Below, one piece after another: positions 51,886 through 60,661 of a stretch of 64,000 nucleotides of DNA. This DNA comes from Candidatus Kaistia colombiensis. Lineage in GTDB: Bacteria; Pseudomonadota; Alphaproteobacteria; Rhizobiales; Kaistiaceae. Each line of letters opens with the position of its first letter. Positions within the stretch are counted from its first letter, which is position 1. A program made the position numbers and the translations under genes. Location: NCBI GenBank assembly GCA_029203105.1, contig CP119318.1, positions 4,354,501 through 4,418,500 on the forward strand, written 5' to 3'. Below the pieces are notes generated by a model, which worked only from the letters and a program-made list of their open reading frames with translations, had not been told where the DNA came from and made no database searches.

Positions 51886-51970
51886 GGCGGCCACGTTCTA
51901 GAAGAAGGCAGCCTCCGCCATTTGTGGCGGCCCAAGATCTCGCCCCATGATCCCGCCTGAGAGTGACACG

Positions 51971-52984
51971 ATGGCCAAGCCCAACCTGCATACCGTTGCG
52001 GCCCATGCCGGCGTATCGATCGCGACCGTCTCAAAGATCGTGAATGGCGTCCGCTACGGCATTTCGGAGGCGACGCTGGAAAAGGTGCTGGCTTCCGTTC
52101 AGGAGCTCGGCTACCGCCCGAACCGCGCTGGTCGCGGCCTCCGAACATTGCGCCGCTCGATCATCGGAATGGCGATCGTCGACCCCTCGCCGACCTTCCT
52201 CGCCGATCCCTTTACCACCAATCTGGTGGCGGGGCTTTCCAACTATCTGAGTGAACAAGGTTTCGGCCTGCTGTTGCATGGCATCAAGCCGAAGCACGTC
52301 GACGCCTCCTTCCTGGTCAAGGAGAACGTCGTCGACGGCCTGTGCCTGATGCTGTCCGGCTCGGCGCAGCTCCGGCTGCAGAATACCAGACTGTTCAGCA
52401 CATTGAGCCACCCGATGGTCGTGTTTCAGGATCACGCGGCCGAGGGCATTCCCGATGCCTGCTTCGTCAATCAGGACGATGCCGGCGCCGCGAGGGAGCT
52501 AGCCAGGCAGGTCCTGGCCCGCAAGCCCAGAACGGCGCTGATCGTCATTCCGGACATCTTCTGGCCAGCCATCGAGCTTCGGCTCGAGGCATTCTGGCAG
52601 ACGCTGAAGCCCGCGGGCGTGGCGACCAAGATCATTCGATGCGACGAGAGCAACCCGATGGCCATCGCCCGGGCGATCGAGGATGCGATCGAGCGGACCG
52701 GCCTGCCGGACGTCATCATCGGCGCCAACGACAAGATCGCGATCGTCGCCCTGCATCTTCTGGAGGAGCGCGGAGCACGGGTTCCCGAGGATGTCGCCGT
52801 GACCGGCTTCAACGCCTTCGCCTCGAATGACTATGCCGGCCTGGATCTCACCACGGCACGCTCGCCGGCGTATGAAATGGGCGAACTTGGCGGCAAGTTG
52901 CTTCTCGAGCGCCTTGAGGCCGGACGCTTCGAGAAGCAGGAATATACCCTTCCCGTTCGGATCGTCCCGGGAGCCACCGTCTAG
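51971..52984 (+). CDS. LacI-family transcriptional regulator
   Basis: This 337-residue repressor-type protein has an N-terminal helix-turn-helix and hinge (about 5-60; TVAAHAGVSIATVSKIVNG) and a periplasmic-binding-protein-like sensor domain (about 65-337; LPDVIIGANDKIAIVALHLL, GFNAFASNDYAGLDLTT). The ATG at 51971 gives the standard N-terminus. Operator-like palindromes lie in its own promoter region and in front of the minus-strand operon that ends at 53098, so it very likely controls that RraA/ABC transporter operon. Confidence 0.9.
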   Translation: MAKPNLHTVAAHAGVSIATVSKIVNGVRYGISEATLEKVLASVQELGYRPNRAGRGLRTLRRSIIGMAIVDPSPTFLADPFTTNLVAGLSNYLSEQGFGLLLHGIKPKHVDASFLVKENVVDGLCLMLSGSAQLRLQNTRLFSTLSHPMVVFQDHAAEGIPDACFVNQDDAGAARELARQVLARKPRTALIVIPDIFWPAIELRLEAFWQTLKPAGVATKIIRCDESNPMAIARAIEDAIERTGLPDVIIGANDKIAIVALHLLEERGARVPEDVAVTGFNAFASNDYAGLDLTTARSPAYEMGELGGKLLLERLEAGRFEKQEYTLPVRIVPGATV

Positions 52985-53097
52985 TCCGGAACGGGAAATG
53001 CCGTTGAGGGGCGAGCGGGATCCGGCGCGGCGGCTAGTGTCGGGTTCCCGCCGCACCGACCGGCCCGGCGGGGTATCGAACAGGGCCGACCGGCGCG

Positions 53098-53841
53098 TCA
53101 GCCGACCTGCTCCAGCACCGCCGTCAGGAACTTACGCAGACGCGGGCTCTTCGGTTGGGTGAAGATCTCTTCCGGAGGTCCCGCCTCGACGACCACGCCG
53201 CCATCCATGAAGACGACGCGATCGGCGACTTCTCTGGCGAACCGCATCTCATGCGTCACCAGCATCATCGTCATTCCCTGGCGGGCGAGATCACGCACCA
53301 CGTCGAGCACTTCGCCGACCAGTTCGGGATCCAGCGCCGAGGTGATCTCGTCGAGCAACAGCAGTCGCGGGTTCATCGCCATGCAGCGGGCGATGGCGAC
53401 CCGCTGCTTCTGGCCGCCCGACAATTGCCGCGGATAGGCATCGGCCTTTTCCAGCAGGCCGACCTTGCCGAGCAGGTCGCGTCCACGCGCTTCCGCCTCG
53501 TCCCGCCGCTGCTTGAGGACATGGATCGGCGCCTCGATCACATTGCCGAGCGCCGTCATGTGCGGGAACAGGTTGAAGTGCTGGAACACCATGCCCATTC
53601 GCATCCGCAGCCGGTTGAAGTCCGACGTCTCGGTGATCGCCTTGCCTTCGAAGGTGACCGTTCCGCCGGTCGGCGTCTCCAGCCGGTTCAGACAACGCAG
53701 CAGCGTGCTCTTGCCGGAACCGCTCGGCCCGATGATGGCGACGCTCTCGCCCTCGCGCACGGTCAAGTCGACGCCGCGCAGCACCTGGACCGCGCCAAAC
53801 GCCATCTGGAGACCATCGAGATGAAGAATCGGGGCGCTCAC
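53098..53841 (-). CDS. Polar amino acid ABC transporter ATP-binding protein (GlnQ/HisP-like)
   Basis: This 247-residue ATPase has Walker [10 protein letters not shown] (about 37-45), the signature [14 protein letters not shown] and Walker [15 protein letters not shown], the pattern of polar-amino-acid ATPases. It energises the permease encoded just upstream, whose stop it overlaps (GTGA; the start is GTG 53841). Last gene of the minus-strand operon RraA-binding protein-permease-ATPase. Confidence 0.92.
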   Translation of the reverse strand: MSAPILHLDGLQMAFGAVQVLRGVDLTVREGESVAIIGPSGSGKSTLLRCLNRLETPTGGTVTFEGKAITETSDFNRLRMRMGMVFQHFNLFPHMTALGNVIEAPIHVLKQRRDEAEARGRDLLGKVGLLEKADAYPRQLSGGQKQRVAIARCMAMNPRLLLLDEITSALDPELVGEVLDVVRDLARQGMTMMLVTHEMRFAREVADRVVFMDGGVVVEAGPPEEIFTQPKSPRLRKFLTAVLEQVG

Positions 53842-54518
53842 TGGGCCGCCCTCCTGCGTTCGAGGCTCTTGGCGAAGCGGGACAAGGGCAGGCAGATCGC
53901 CAGATAGAGGATCGCCGCCATCGAATAGACCGCCATGCTGCGATAGGACTGGCTCGACGCGTCGTACGATCGGTACATGATTTCCGGCACGGAGATGGTC
54001 AGGGCCAGCGACGTGTCCTTGATCATCGAGATGATGAAGTTCGTGAACGGCGGCAGGATGATCACGCCGGCCTGCGGCAGGATGATGCGCCGCATGGCGA
54101 GCGGCGTCGACATGCCGAGGCTGCGCGCCGCCTCGAACTGACCGCGATCGACGGCCTCGATGCCGGCGCGAAAAATCTCGGCCGCATAGGCACCGCCCAC
54201 CAGCGACAGCGTGATAACCGCCGCCGTGAAGGGATCGAGCCGGATGCCGAACGACGTCAGGCCGAAATAGATGATGAACAATTGGAGCAACGCCGGGGTC
54301 GCCCGGGTCAGCTCGATATAGATCCCGGCAATATAGCCGACGATCCGAAGGCCTGACATCTTGGCGAACGTGGCAGAGAGGCCGATGACCACGCTCCCCA
54401 GCAGCGCCAAGACGGTCAGCTCCAGGGTAACGACGGCCCCTTTGGCAATATAGGGAAAGTAGGACTGCAGCAGTTGTAAATAGTCATTCATGAAGATCGG
54501 ACCCAGCGCGTCAGACAC
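53838..54518 (-). CDS. Polar amino acid ABC transporter permease
   Basis: This 226-residue HisM/GlnP-type permease has about five hydrophobic helices and the coupling [22 protein letters not shown] (EAA loop). Only one permease gene is present, so the channel is probably a homodimer. The GTG at 54518 and the ATG at 54491 ([11 protein letters not shown]) are both possible starts; neither has a clear ribosome-binding site. It lies between the binding protein and ATPase genes. Confidence 0.9.
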   Translation of the reverse strand: MSDALGPIFMNDYLQLLQSYFPYIAKGAVVTLELTVLALLGSVVIGLSATFAKMSGLRIVGYIAGIYIELTRATPALLQLFIIYFGLTSFGIRLDPFTAAVITLSLVGGAYAAEIFRAGIEAVDRGQFEAARSLGMSTPLAMRRIILPQAGVIILPPFTNFIISMIKDTSLALTISVPEIMYRSYDASSQSYRSMAVYSMAAILYLAICLPLSRFAKSLERRRAAQ

Positions 54519-54560
54519 CGCCAGCAGGCAATCGCTTGCCTGCCGGCGGATGGATTGATC

Positions 54561-55430
54561 CTAGAATTGGCCGGTCAGATAGGACGGGTTGGTGAGCCCG
54601 TAGCGCGCCATGATCTCCTTGTCCTCGCCGCGCGCCTTGATCTTGTCGATCGCGTCGTCGAAGGCCTTGATCAGGTTTTCGGTGCCGTTCTTCGAATAGA
54701 CATAGTAGTTGGCGGGAAGCGTCTCGCTGCCGAGATATTCCGGGGCCAGATACTCGACGACTTTGAAGTCGTAGTTCGGATTCTGCTTCGCCGCATAGTC
54801 GAAGGTATAGCCCCACCACACGGCGGCATCGAGGCGGCCGGCCTTCAGGTCCATCAGCATCGGATCGGCGGAATCATACTTGCGGATATCCGAAACGCCG
54901 TAGCGCTTCTGCAGCTCGGTCGCTTCGAGCTCCTGCGCCGAACCGCGCACGGTACCGATGACCTTGTCCTTGAGGCCGGCGACATTCTCGATACCGCCTT
55001 CCGAGCGGGTCAGGAGCACGTCGATGCCGTACCAGAACGGCTTGGTGCCATAGGCCATGACCTTCTGGCGTTCCGGCGTCCTATAGAGGCCCGAGATCAC
55101 GTCGATACGGCCGGAATCGAGGGCCGGCGCCAGCGCCGAATGAACCAGGACCACCGGATCGACCTCGACACCGATCTCCTTGGCAACGGACTTGGTGAAG
55201 TCCGCCGCGATGCCCTTCCACTCGCCCGTGCCGATATCGATCCAGGTTTCCGGCGGAATGCTGAACGTGCCGACCCGGATAAAACCGCGCTTCTTGATGT
55301 CGGCCAGGAGATCGGTCCCGGCATCCTGCGCGAAGGCCGGTCGCGTGATCAGCGGCGCGCCGACCGCCATGGCGCCCGCCGTAGTCAGGAAGGCGCGTCG
55401 TGTGAACTTGTTCAGCATCATGTTCCCCAT
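54561..55430 (-). CDS. ABC transporter periplasmic substrate-binding protein (family 3), Tat-like signal
   Basis: This 289-residue binding protein begins with a signal containing a twin-arginine pattern (TRRAFLTTAGAMAVGA), which suggests export in folded form by Tat. The mature protein shows the family-3 features RVGTFSIPPETWIDIG, KGIAADFTKSVAKEIGV, DVISGLYRTPERQKVMAYG and DLKAGRLDAAVWWG. Members bind amino acids, opines or related small acids. The RraA-like gene in front suggests a carboxylic acid, but that is inference. GGGGA suits the ATG at 55418 best. Confidence 0.88.
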   Translation of the reverse strand: MGNMMLNKFTRRAFLTTAGAMAVGAPLITRPAFAQDAGTDLLADIKKRGFIRVGTFSIPPETWIDIGTGEWKGIAADFTKSVAKEIGVEVDPVVLVHSALAPALDSGRIDVISGLYRTPERQKVMAYGTKPFWYGIDVLLTRSEGGIENVAGLKDKVIGTVRGSAQELEATELQKRYGVSDIRKYDSADPMLMDLKAGRLDAAVWWGYTFDYAAKQNPNYDFKVVEYLAPEYLGSETLPANYYVYSKNGTENLIKAFDDAIDKIKARGEDKEIMARYGLTNPSYLTGQF

Positions 55431-55613
55431 GCGTCTGGATTGTCGATCTATGCGTTTGGCAGCTTGCCCAACTTGCGAAGGGCTGGATCCCTGCCGGATC
55501 CCTTCCGGTGCCCATCCGGCAATCGATCCGGGCTTTCGGGCGCTTCTCTTTGTCGATCCGGCAAGAAATTCATGGGCGTGGCGAAATTCACGGGCGTGGC
55601 GCCTGGCCTCGCC

Positions 55614-56282
55614 TCAGAGAACGCCGTACTTGGCGTAGACTTCGCCGAGCAGCAGACCGTTCTCGAGTTCTTCGCGCGTCTTGTTCTCGCTGGTGACCTT
55701 CTTCAGCGCCGCATCGATCACCTTGCCTGCGATGTCCTGCGGGATGACCACGACGCCGTCGACATCGCCAAAAACGATGTCGCCCGAGCGGACCGTCACG
55801 CCGCCGCACTCGATCGTCACGTCGCGGGCGATCATCCGGCCGCGCCCGCGCGTATCGAGCGGGCCGATACCGCCATGGAAAACCGGGAAGCCGAGGTCGC
55901 GGATGTGGCGAACGTCACGCACGAGGCCGTCGGTGACGCAGCCGACCGCGCCGCGCTTGCGCGAGGCGGTGGTCAGCAATTCGCCCCAGGGCGCAATCCG
56001 CATCGTCGGTCCGTCGCAGCCGAGCACCGCGACGTCGTTCGGCTTCAGATCGTCGATCAGCGCGATCTCGATCTCATACGGGTTCTCGCCGTCGCGCACT
56101 TCATAGGTGTTGGCGAACAACCCGGTACGGGCAAAGCCGATCATCTTCAGGCTGTCGTCGAGCGGCCGCACGAACGGCCGCAGCGCCTGCCGCGTCAGGC
56201 CGAAATCATCAAGGACGTCGGAGAGGACGGCCGAATACAGGACGTCCTTCAGGGCTTCCAAATCAAACTGCGTAGCGGACAA
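55614..56282 (-). CDS. RraA-family protein (hydroxy-oxoacid aldolase/regulator-like)
   Basis: This 222-residue protein shows LYSAVLSDVLDDFG, LIDDLKPNDVAVLGCDG, WGELLTTASRKRGAVGCVTDG (the active-site region), VRDVRHIRDLGFPVF and DVDGVVVIPQ. In catabolic clusters such proteins are often 4-hydroxy-4-methyl-2-oxoglutarate or related aldolases, while the E. coli relative RraA inhibits RNase E. The context (ABC transporter, LacI regulator) favours catabolism. It starts at TTG 56282 with GGAGAG 5 bases upstream. A perfect 12-bp LacI-type palindrome lies 23 bases upstream. Confidence 0.88.
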   Translation of the reverse strand: MSATQFDLEALKDVLYSAVLSDVLDDFGLTRQALRPFVRPLDDSLKMIGFARTGLFANTYEVRDGENPYEIEIALIDDLKPNDVAVLGCDGPTMRIAPWGELLTTASRKRGAVGCVTDGLVRDVRHIRDLGFPVFHGGIGPLDTRGRGRMIARDVTIECGGVTVRSGDIVFGDVDGVVVIPQDIAGKVIDAALKKVTSENKTREELENGLLLGEVYAKYGVL

Positions 56283-56304
56283 TGAGTCTCTCCAAGCTAA
56301 CGTA

Positions 56305-56322
56305 TTAAACGTTTAACAAAAC
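56305..56322 (-). promoter_or_regulatory. LacI-type operator 2 (TTAAACGTTTAA)
   Basis: TTAAACGTTTAA (56305-56316) is a perfect 12-bp palindrome with central CG. It lies in the leader of the RraA-ABC operon on the minus strand. The 16 bases 56307-56322 match operator 1 at 51870-51885 except for one position. Binding here would block that operon's transcription. Confidence 0.65.
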
Positions 56323-56411
56323 GCTAGGTTGGATCGCCCATGCCGTCAATGGGCCTCCAGGGATTTTTCCGCCGCGCGCGGCATTTTTCCCGTGCCGCCT
56401 GAAACCGCAGC

Positions 56412-56442
56412 CGTCGGCAATCGCCTTCGCCGCTTGCCGACG
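56412..56442 (+). other. Hairpin in the terC leader
   Basis: CGTCGGCAA (56412-56420) and TTGCCGACG (56434-56442) form a perfect 9-bp stem with a 13-base loop. TCCCGC/GCGGGA arms follow about 10 bases later. TerC/YjbE genes are often preceded by the manganese-sensing yybP-ykoY riboswitch, but its conserved core is not recognisable here, so I call only a structured leader. Confidence 0.3.
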
Positions 56443-56500
56443 CGAGGCTTGTCTCCCGCTACGCCCGACTGACGCGGGACGCGCATGGAAAGGCAGCCAT

Positions 56501-57232
56501 ATGAGCCAGATTCCATGCTTTTACTGGACATTCCGGTTGCCCGACCCCAAATGTGCCTCATCTCCTGTTGCTCCTCCCGAGGCTTCATTCCTGATGGATT
56601 TCGTTGCTGCCGAGCTTGTTGCGCTCGCGACCGTCGTGCTCATCGATTTGGTCCTGGCCGGCGACAACGCGATCGTCGTCGGCATGGCCGCCGCCGGCCT
56701 GCCCAAGGCGGTCCGCGGCAAGGCCATCATCGTCGGCATCGCGGCGGCCGCCGTCCTGCGCATCATCTTCGCGCTCTTCGCCACCAAGCTGCTTGCCATC
56801 ATCGGCCTGACGCTGGCGGGCGGCATCCTGCTGCTCTGGGTATGCTGGAAGCTCTGGCGCGAAATCCGCACCGACCATGAAGCCGAAGCGGCAGCGCAGG
56901 CCGCCGAGATCGCCAATGCCGAGAGTGCTTCCGGCGGCAAGACGTTCAAGCAGGCCATCACCCAGATCATCATCGCCGACGTCTCGATGTCGCTCGACAA
57001 TGTGCTGGCGGTTGCCGGCACCGCCCGCGAGCACACCTGGGTGCTCGTCATCGGCCTCGTGCTGTCGGTCGCGCTGATGGGCGTCGCCGCCAATTTCGTC
57101 GCCAAGCTGCTGAAGCGGATGCCGTGGATCGCCTATGTCGGCCTCGCCGTCATCGTCTGGGTCGCCTTCAAGATGATCTTCGATGGCGGGCTGGAAGTGT
57201 TCCACTTCGCCGACGTCGTCGGGGTGTTTTGA
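56501..57232 (+). CDS. TerC/YjbE-family integral membrane protein
   Basis: This protein has the TerC family's seven or so helices, with the duplicated acidic motif LIDLVLAGDNAIVVGMA (about 47-63) and ADVSMSLDNVLAVAGTA (about 162-178) that places Asp residues inside the membrane. Recent work on relatives points to manganese or other metal-ion export. From ATG 56501, with AAAGG 7 bases upstream, the protein is 243 residues with an unusual 31-residue soluble N-terminus. ATG 56594 (MDFVAAELVALAT) would give the usual family start but has a weak ribosome-binding site. Confidence 0.88.
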   Translation: MSQIPCFYWTFRLPDPKCASSPVAPPEASFLMDFVAAELVALATVVLIDLVLAGDNAIVVGMAAAGLPKAVRGKAIIVGIAAAAVLRIIFALFATKLLAIIGLTLAGGILLLWVCWKLWREIRTDHEAEAAAQAAEIANAESASGGKTFKQAITQIIIADVSMSLDNVLAVAGTAREHTWVLVIGLVLSVALMGVAANFVAKLLKRMPWIAYVGLAVIVWVAFKMIFDGGLEVFHFADVVGVF

Positions 57233-57813
57233 GCGCGGCGCCGCAAGCCCTCCTCTCCGCGCTGCCGCTGGCAGCCATCCTCGCCGCCTTTGCCTGGAGC
57301 TTCGCCGAGGCGACAATCTTCTTCATCGTCGTCGATGTGCTTTTAACCTTCATCGCCGTCGCGCTCGGCCTGCGCGTCGCCCTGCTCGCCTCGCTGGCGG
57401 CGGCGATCGGGGCCGCTTGCGGCGGTATCGTCATGTGGCGCTACGGCCTCTCGGACCCCACCGCCGCGACCGCCCTTCTCGCCACCGTGCCGCTCGTCTC
57501 CGCGGACATGATCGGCAAGGGAATGGCCGGCATGGCCGAGGCGAACTGGCCGCTCGCCATGCTGCAGGGTTCGGTGACCGGCATTCCCTACAAGGTCTAT
57601 GCGGTCGCCGCCGGCAAGGAAGGGCTCACCGCCCTCCTCTTCTTCAGCGTCACCATTCCGGTGCGCCTCGTCCGCTTCGCCGTCGCCACCAGTCTCGTCG
57701 CCGCGATCAGCGCCCTGCTCGGCCGACGCCTCGACCTGCGCCGCCGCCTGATGCTGATGGCGACGTTCTGGCTGCTGTTCTACGGCGAATTCTGGTGGCG
57801 CTGGTTCAGCTAG
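57229..57813 (+). CDS. Small polytopic membrane protein (VTT/DedA-like by eye)
   Basis: This 194-residue protein has four or five hydrophobic segments. The block WSFAEATIFFIVVDVLLTFIA near residue 25, then GAACGGIVMWRYGL and AMLQGSVTGIPYKVYAV, recalls the YqaA/DedA (VTT) family of small membrane transporters or scramblases, but I am not sure of the assignment. Translation probably begins at TTG 57229, which overlaps the TerC stop codon, so the two genes are coupled. A joint role in ion or lipid balance is inference. Confidence 0.6.
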   Translation: MSAAPQALLSALPLAAILAAFAWSFAEATIFFIVVDVLLTFIAVALGLRVALLASLAAAIGAACGGIVMWRYGLSDPTAATALLATVPLVSADMIGKGMAGMAEANWPLAMLQGSVTGIPYKVYAVAAGKEGLTALLFFSVTIPVRLVRFAVATSLVAAISALLGRRLDLRRRLMLMATFWLLFYGEFWWRWFS

Positions 57814-57971
57814 GCGGCCTAGGCGTCTAGCTTCGGATCTTGGTCGGCGCCTTCGACCAGATCTCCTGCATCGGCAATCCGAATCCAGACGCGCACACCA
57901 ACCTCAACACGATCGACGACCGCCGCCGTCCAATCGCCAACGGCATGGAAAGGCGAGCAATTTCGTCCGAG

Positions 57972-57992
57972 CCAGGCGTAGCAAGCGCCTGG
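57972..57992 (-). terminator. Possible hairpin after the dehydratase gene
   Basis: CCAGGCG (57972-57978) and CGCCTGG (57986-57992) form a 7-bp stem starting three bases after the dehydratase stop on the minus strand. There is no T-run. The rest of the gap 57814-57971 shows nothing I can identify. Confidence 0.3.
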
Positions 57993-57994
57993 TC

Positions 57995-59740
57995 TCAGTG
58001 GATCTCCGGCTCCGGCAGCTTTTCCGTACCTTCCAAAAAGTCGAAATCGCAACCGAGATGCGCCTGCTGGATATGGGCGGCGAACAGCTTGTTGTAGCCG
58101 CGCGGATAATCGCGCGAGGGCGGGGTAAAGGTCGCGAGGCGGCGGGCGATTTCGAGATCGTCGACATGCAGGTGGATCGAGCGCGCCTCGACATCGACCG
58201 AGATGAGATCGCCGGTCCGGACCGCGGCGAGCGGGCCACCGATATGCGATTCCGGCGAGACATGCAGGATACAGGCGCCGTAGCTGGTGCCGCTCATCCG
58301 CGCGTCGGATATGCGCAGCATGTCGCGCACGCCTTCCTTCAACAGCTTCTTCGGGATCGGCAGCATGCCCCATTCCGGCATGCCGGGTCCGCCGACCGGG
58401 CCGGCATTCTGCAGCACGAGGACCGTGTCGGCGGTGACGTCGAGATCGTCGCGCTCGATCTGCGCGGCCATGTCGTTGTAGTCGCGGAACACCAGCGCCG
58501 GGCCAGTGTGCTTCAGCAGGCGCGGCTCGGCCGCCGAAGGCTTCATCACGCAGCCATCCGGCGCCAGATTGCCGGAAAGGATCGCCGTACCGACTTCGGC
58601 GGAGATCGGATTGGCGAAGGGACGGATGACATCGTGATTGTAGTTGCGCGCCGCCTCGACCGCGTCGGCCAGCGTACCGGTGACGGTCTTCGCCGTGAGA
58701 TCCAGATGCTCGCGCAATTCAGCCCAGAGCGCCGGCAGGCCGCCGGCATAGTAGAAGTCCTCCATCAGCCATTCGCCGGAGGGCCGCAGATTGGCGAGTA
58801 CGGGGATGTCGCGCGCCACGCGATCAAAGTCTTCCAGCGTCAGCGGGATGCCGGCCCGCCCCGCCATCGCGATCAAATGGACCATGGCGTTGGTCGAGCC
58901 GGCCAGCGCCATGTGGACGACCAGCGCGTTCTCGAACGAGGCGGCGCTCAGGATGTCGCTCGGCTTCAGATCATCAAAGATCATCGAGACAATGTGACGG
59001 CCGCATTCCGCCGCCATCCGCGAATGGGCGGAATCCGGCGCCGGGATCGACGACGAGCCGGGCAACGACAGGCCGAGCGTTTCGGCCAGCGACGTCATGG
59101 TCGAGGCGGTGCCCATGGTCATGCAGGTGCCGAACGAGCGGGCGATGCCCGACTCCATGTCGCGCCATTCGCGCTCGCCGATATTGCCGGCTTCCTTCTC
59201 GGCCCAGTATTTCCAGACGTCGGAACCGGAGCCGAGAGCCTTGCCGGCATAGTTGCCGCGCAGCATCGGTCCGGCCGGCAGGAAGACGGTCGGCAGATCC
59301 ATCGAGATCGCGCCCATGATCGTCGCCGGCGTGGTCTTGTCGCAGCCGCCGAGCAGCACCGCGCCATCAACCGGATGCGAGCGCAGCAGCTCCTCCACTT
59401 CCATGGCGAGGAAGTTGCGATAGAGCATGGTGGTCGGCTTGACGAAATTCTCCGCCAGCGACATCGCCGGCAGCTCGATCGGAAAGCCGCCAGCCTGCCA
59501 GACGCCACGCTTCACCTCTTCCACCCGATGGCGGAAATGGCTGTGGCAGGGGTTGATGTCGGACCAGGTGTTGATGATGCCGACCACCGGCTTGCCCATG
59601 AATTCTTCATAGGCATAGCCCATCTGCAAGGTTCGCGAGCGATGGCCGAACGAGCGAAGATCGGCCGCGCCGAACCAGCGCTGGCTGCGCAGGGTTTCGA
59701 TCGGGCGCTTGGCTTTTTGTTCCGGTTTCTGCGAGGTCAT
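57995..59740 (-). CDS. IlvD/Edd-family dehydratase (L-arabinonate dehydratase-like)
   Basis: This 581-residue enzyme has cysteines in the three places typical of the 2Fe-2S sugar-acid dehydratases: INPCHSHFR (about 64), LLGGCDKTTPA (about 132) and SFGTCMTMGTAST (about 205). Its length and the blocks WSDINPCHSHFR and PMLRGNYAGK match the L-arabinonate dehydratase of Rhizobium leguminosarum rather than the branched-chain amino acid enzyme IlvD. It removes water from an aldonate to give a 2-keto-3-deoxy acid. The gene is divergent from a FadR-type regulator 100 bases away. Confidence 0.88.
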   Translation of the reverse strand: MTSQKPEQKAKRPIETLRSQRWFGAADLRSFGHRSRTLQMGYAYEEFMGKPVVGIINTWSDINPCHSHFRHRVEEVKRGVWQAGGFPIELPAMSLAENFVKPTTMLYRNFLAMEVEELLRSHPVDGAVLLGGCDKTTPATIMGAISMDLPTVFLPAGPMLRGNYAGKALGSGSDVWKYWAEKEAGNIGEREWRDMESGIARSFGTCMTMGTASTMTSLAETLGLSLPGSSSIPAPDSAHSRMAAECGRHIVSMIFDDLKPSDILSAASFENALVVHMALAGSTNAMVHLIAMAGRAGIPLTLEDFDRVARDIPVLANLRPSGEWLMEDFYYAGGLPALWAELREHLDLTAKTVTGTLADAVEAARNYNHDVIRPFANPISAEVGTAILSGNLAPDGCVMKPSAAEPRLLKHTGPALVFRDYNDMAAQIERDDLDVTADTVLVLQNAGPVGGPGMPEWGMLPIPKKLLKEGVRDMLRISDARMSGTSYGACILHVSPESHIGGPLAAVRTGDLISVDVEARSIHLHVDDLEIARRLATFTPPSRDYPRGYNKLFAAHIQQAHLGCDFDFLEGTEKLPEPEIH

Positions 59741-59840
59741 GCGGGCAATCCTTGGCGGGCGGTGGCGGCTATTCGGAAAAATGTCGCGCCGGGGTTACCC
59801 TTCGCGGCATGAGTCGGAGCGACAGGAAAGCGAGAGGCGG

Positions 59841-60557
59841 ATGGTCGATCTGCAACTGAAGCCGGCGCGGCGCGAAAAGCTCGCCGATATCCTTTATGGC
59901 CAGATCCTGGAACAGATCGTCTCCGGCACCTTCGCGGCCGGCGACCGGCTGCCGTCGGAAAATGATATCTGCAAGGCCTTCGAGGTGTCGAGGCCGGTCG
60001 TGCGCGAGGCGCTGCAGCGGCTGCAGGCGGACGGGCTGGTCATCGCCCGTCAGGGCGCCGGCACCTTCGTCTCGCACAAGCCGCCGGGCGGCCTGCTGGC
60101 GTCGACGCCGCCGGAACAGGTCGCGAGCGTGCTGCGCGTCACCGAGGTCCGCATCGCCATCGAGACCGAATGCGCCCGCCTCGCCGCCGAACGCCGCTCG
60201 AGCAGCGAACTGGCCGAGATCGAGGCGCGGCTGATAGCCTTCGAACAGGCGCTGATCTCCGGCGAGGCCGGGCTCGAGGAGGATTTCGCCTTCCACCTCG
60301 CCATTGCCAACGCCACCGGCAACGAGGTTTTCCCCGCCGTGCTCGAAAGCCTGAAGAGCCGGATCGAGGACTGGATGCGCAGCGCCCTCAACATGACCCG
60401 TCTCGGCTCCGAGGAGCGGCGGCGCACCATCGTCGAGGAACACCGCAACATCTTCGATGCGATCGCCCGCCAGCAGACCGACCGGGCCGCGCTCTATACG
60501 AAGTTCCATCTGGTCGAGGCTCGCCGCAGGTTGACCGATGCTCGTCGGGATCGATGA
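59841..60557 (+). CDS. FadR-subfamily GntR transcriptional regulator
   Basis: This 238-residue regulator has the GntR winged helix (about 10-75; LPSENDICKAFEVSRPVVREALQRLQADGL) and an all-helical FCD ligand-binding domain (about 100-235) with the metal-ligand pattern DFAFHLAIANATGN and HRNIFDAIARQ. FCD regulators often sense sugar acids. Divergent position with the dehydratase gene suggests it controls sugar-acid catabolism. The ATG at 59841 gives the standard N-terminus; the open frame extends upstream without support. Confidence 0.88.
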   Translation: MVDLQLKPARREKLADILYGQILEQIVSGTFAAGDRLPSENDICKAFEVSRPVVREALQRLQADGLVIARQGAGTFVSHKPPGGLLASTPPEQVASVLRVTEVRIAIETECARLAAERRSSSELAEIEARLIAFEQALISGEAGLEEDFAFHLAIANATGNEVFPAVLESLKSRIEDWMRSALNMTRLGSEERRRTIVEEHRNIFDAIARQQTDRAALYTKFHLVEARRRLTDARRDR

Positions 60558-60612
60558 TCCGACTTGTAAACTAGCCATACAAGACAAGCCCGGCGGGCGC
60601 CAGCGCGCGCCC

Positions 60613-60649
60613 CTCGCCATCCTGCCGGCGCAGCGGGCAGGATGGCGAG
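60613..60649. terminator. Strong bidirectional hairpin between convergent genes
   Basis: CTCGCCATCCTGCC (60613-60626) and GGCAGGATGGCGAG (60636-60649) form a perfect 14-bp stem with a 9-base loop. The hairpin lies between the convergent GntR-type regulator and aldo/keto reductase genes and can terminate both. No marked T-run is present on either side. Confidence 0.6.
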
Positions 60650-60661
60650 AGCACCAGGCGT

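Noticed and set aside
56330..56500. yybP-ykoY manganese riboswitch upstream of terC
   Set aside because: Expected from the gene family, but the conserved core loops are not visible; only generic hairpins are present.
60563..60583. CTTGTA-N9-TACAAG inverted repeat as an operator for the FadR-type regulator
   Set aside because: It lies just after the regulator's stop codon between convergent genes, not in a promoter, so an operator role is not supported.
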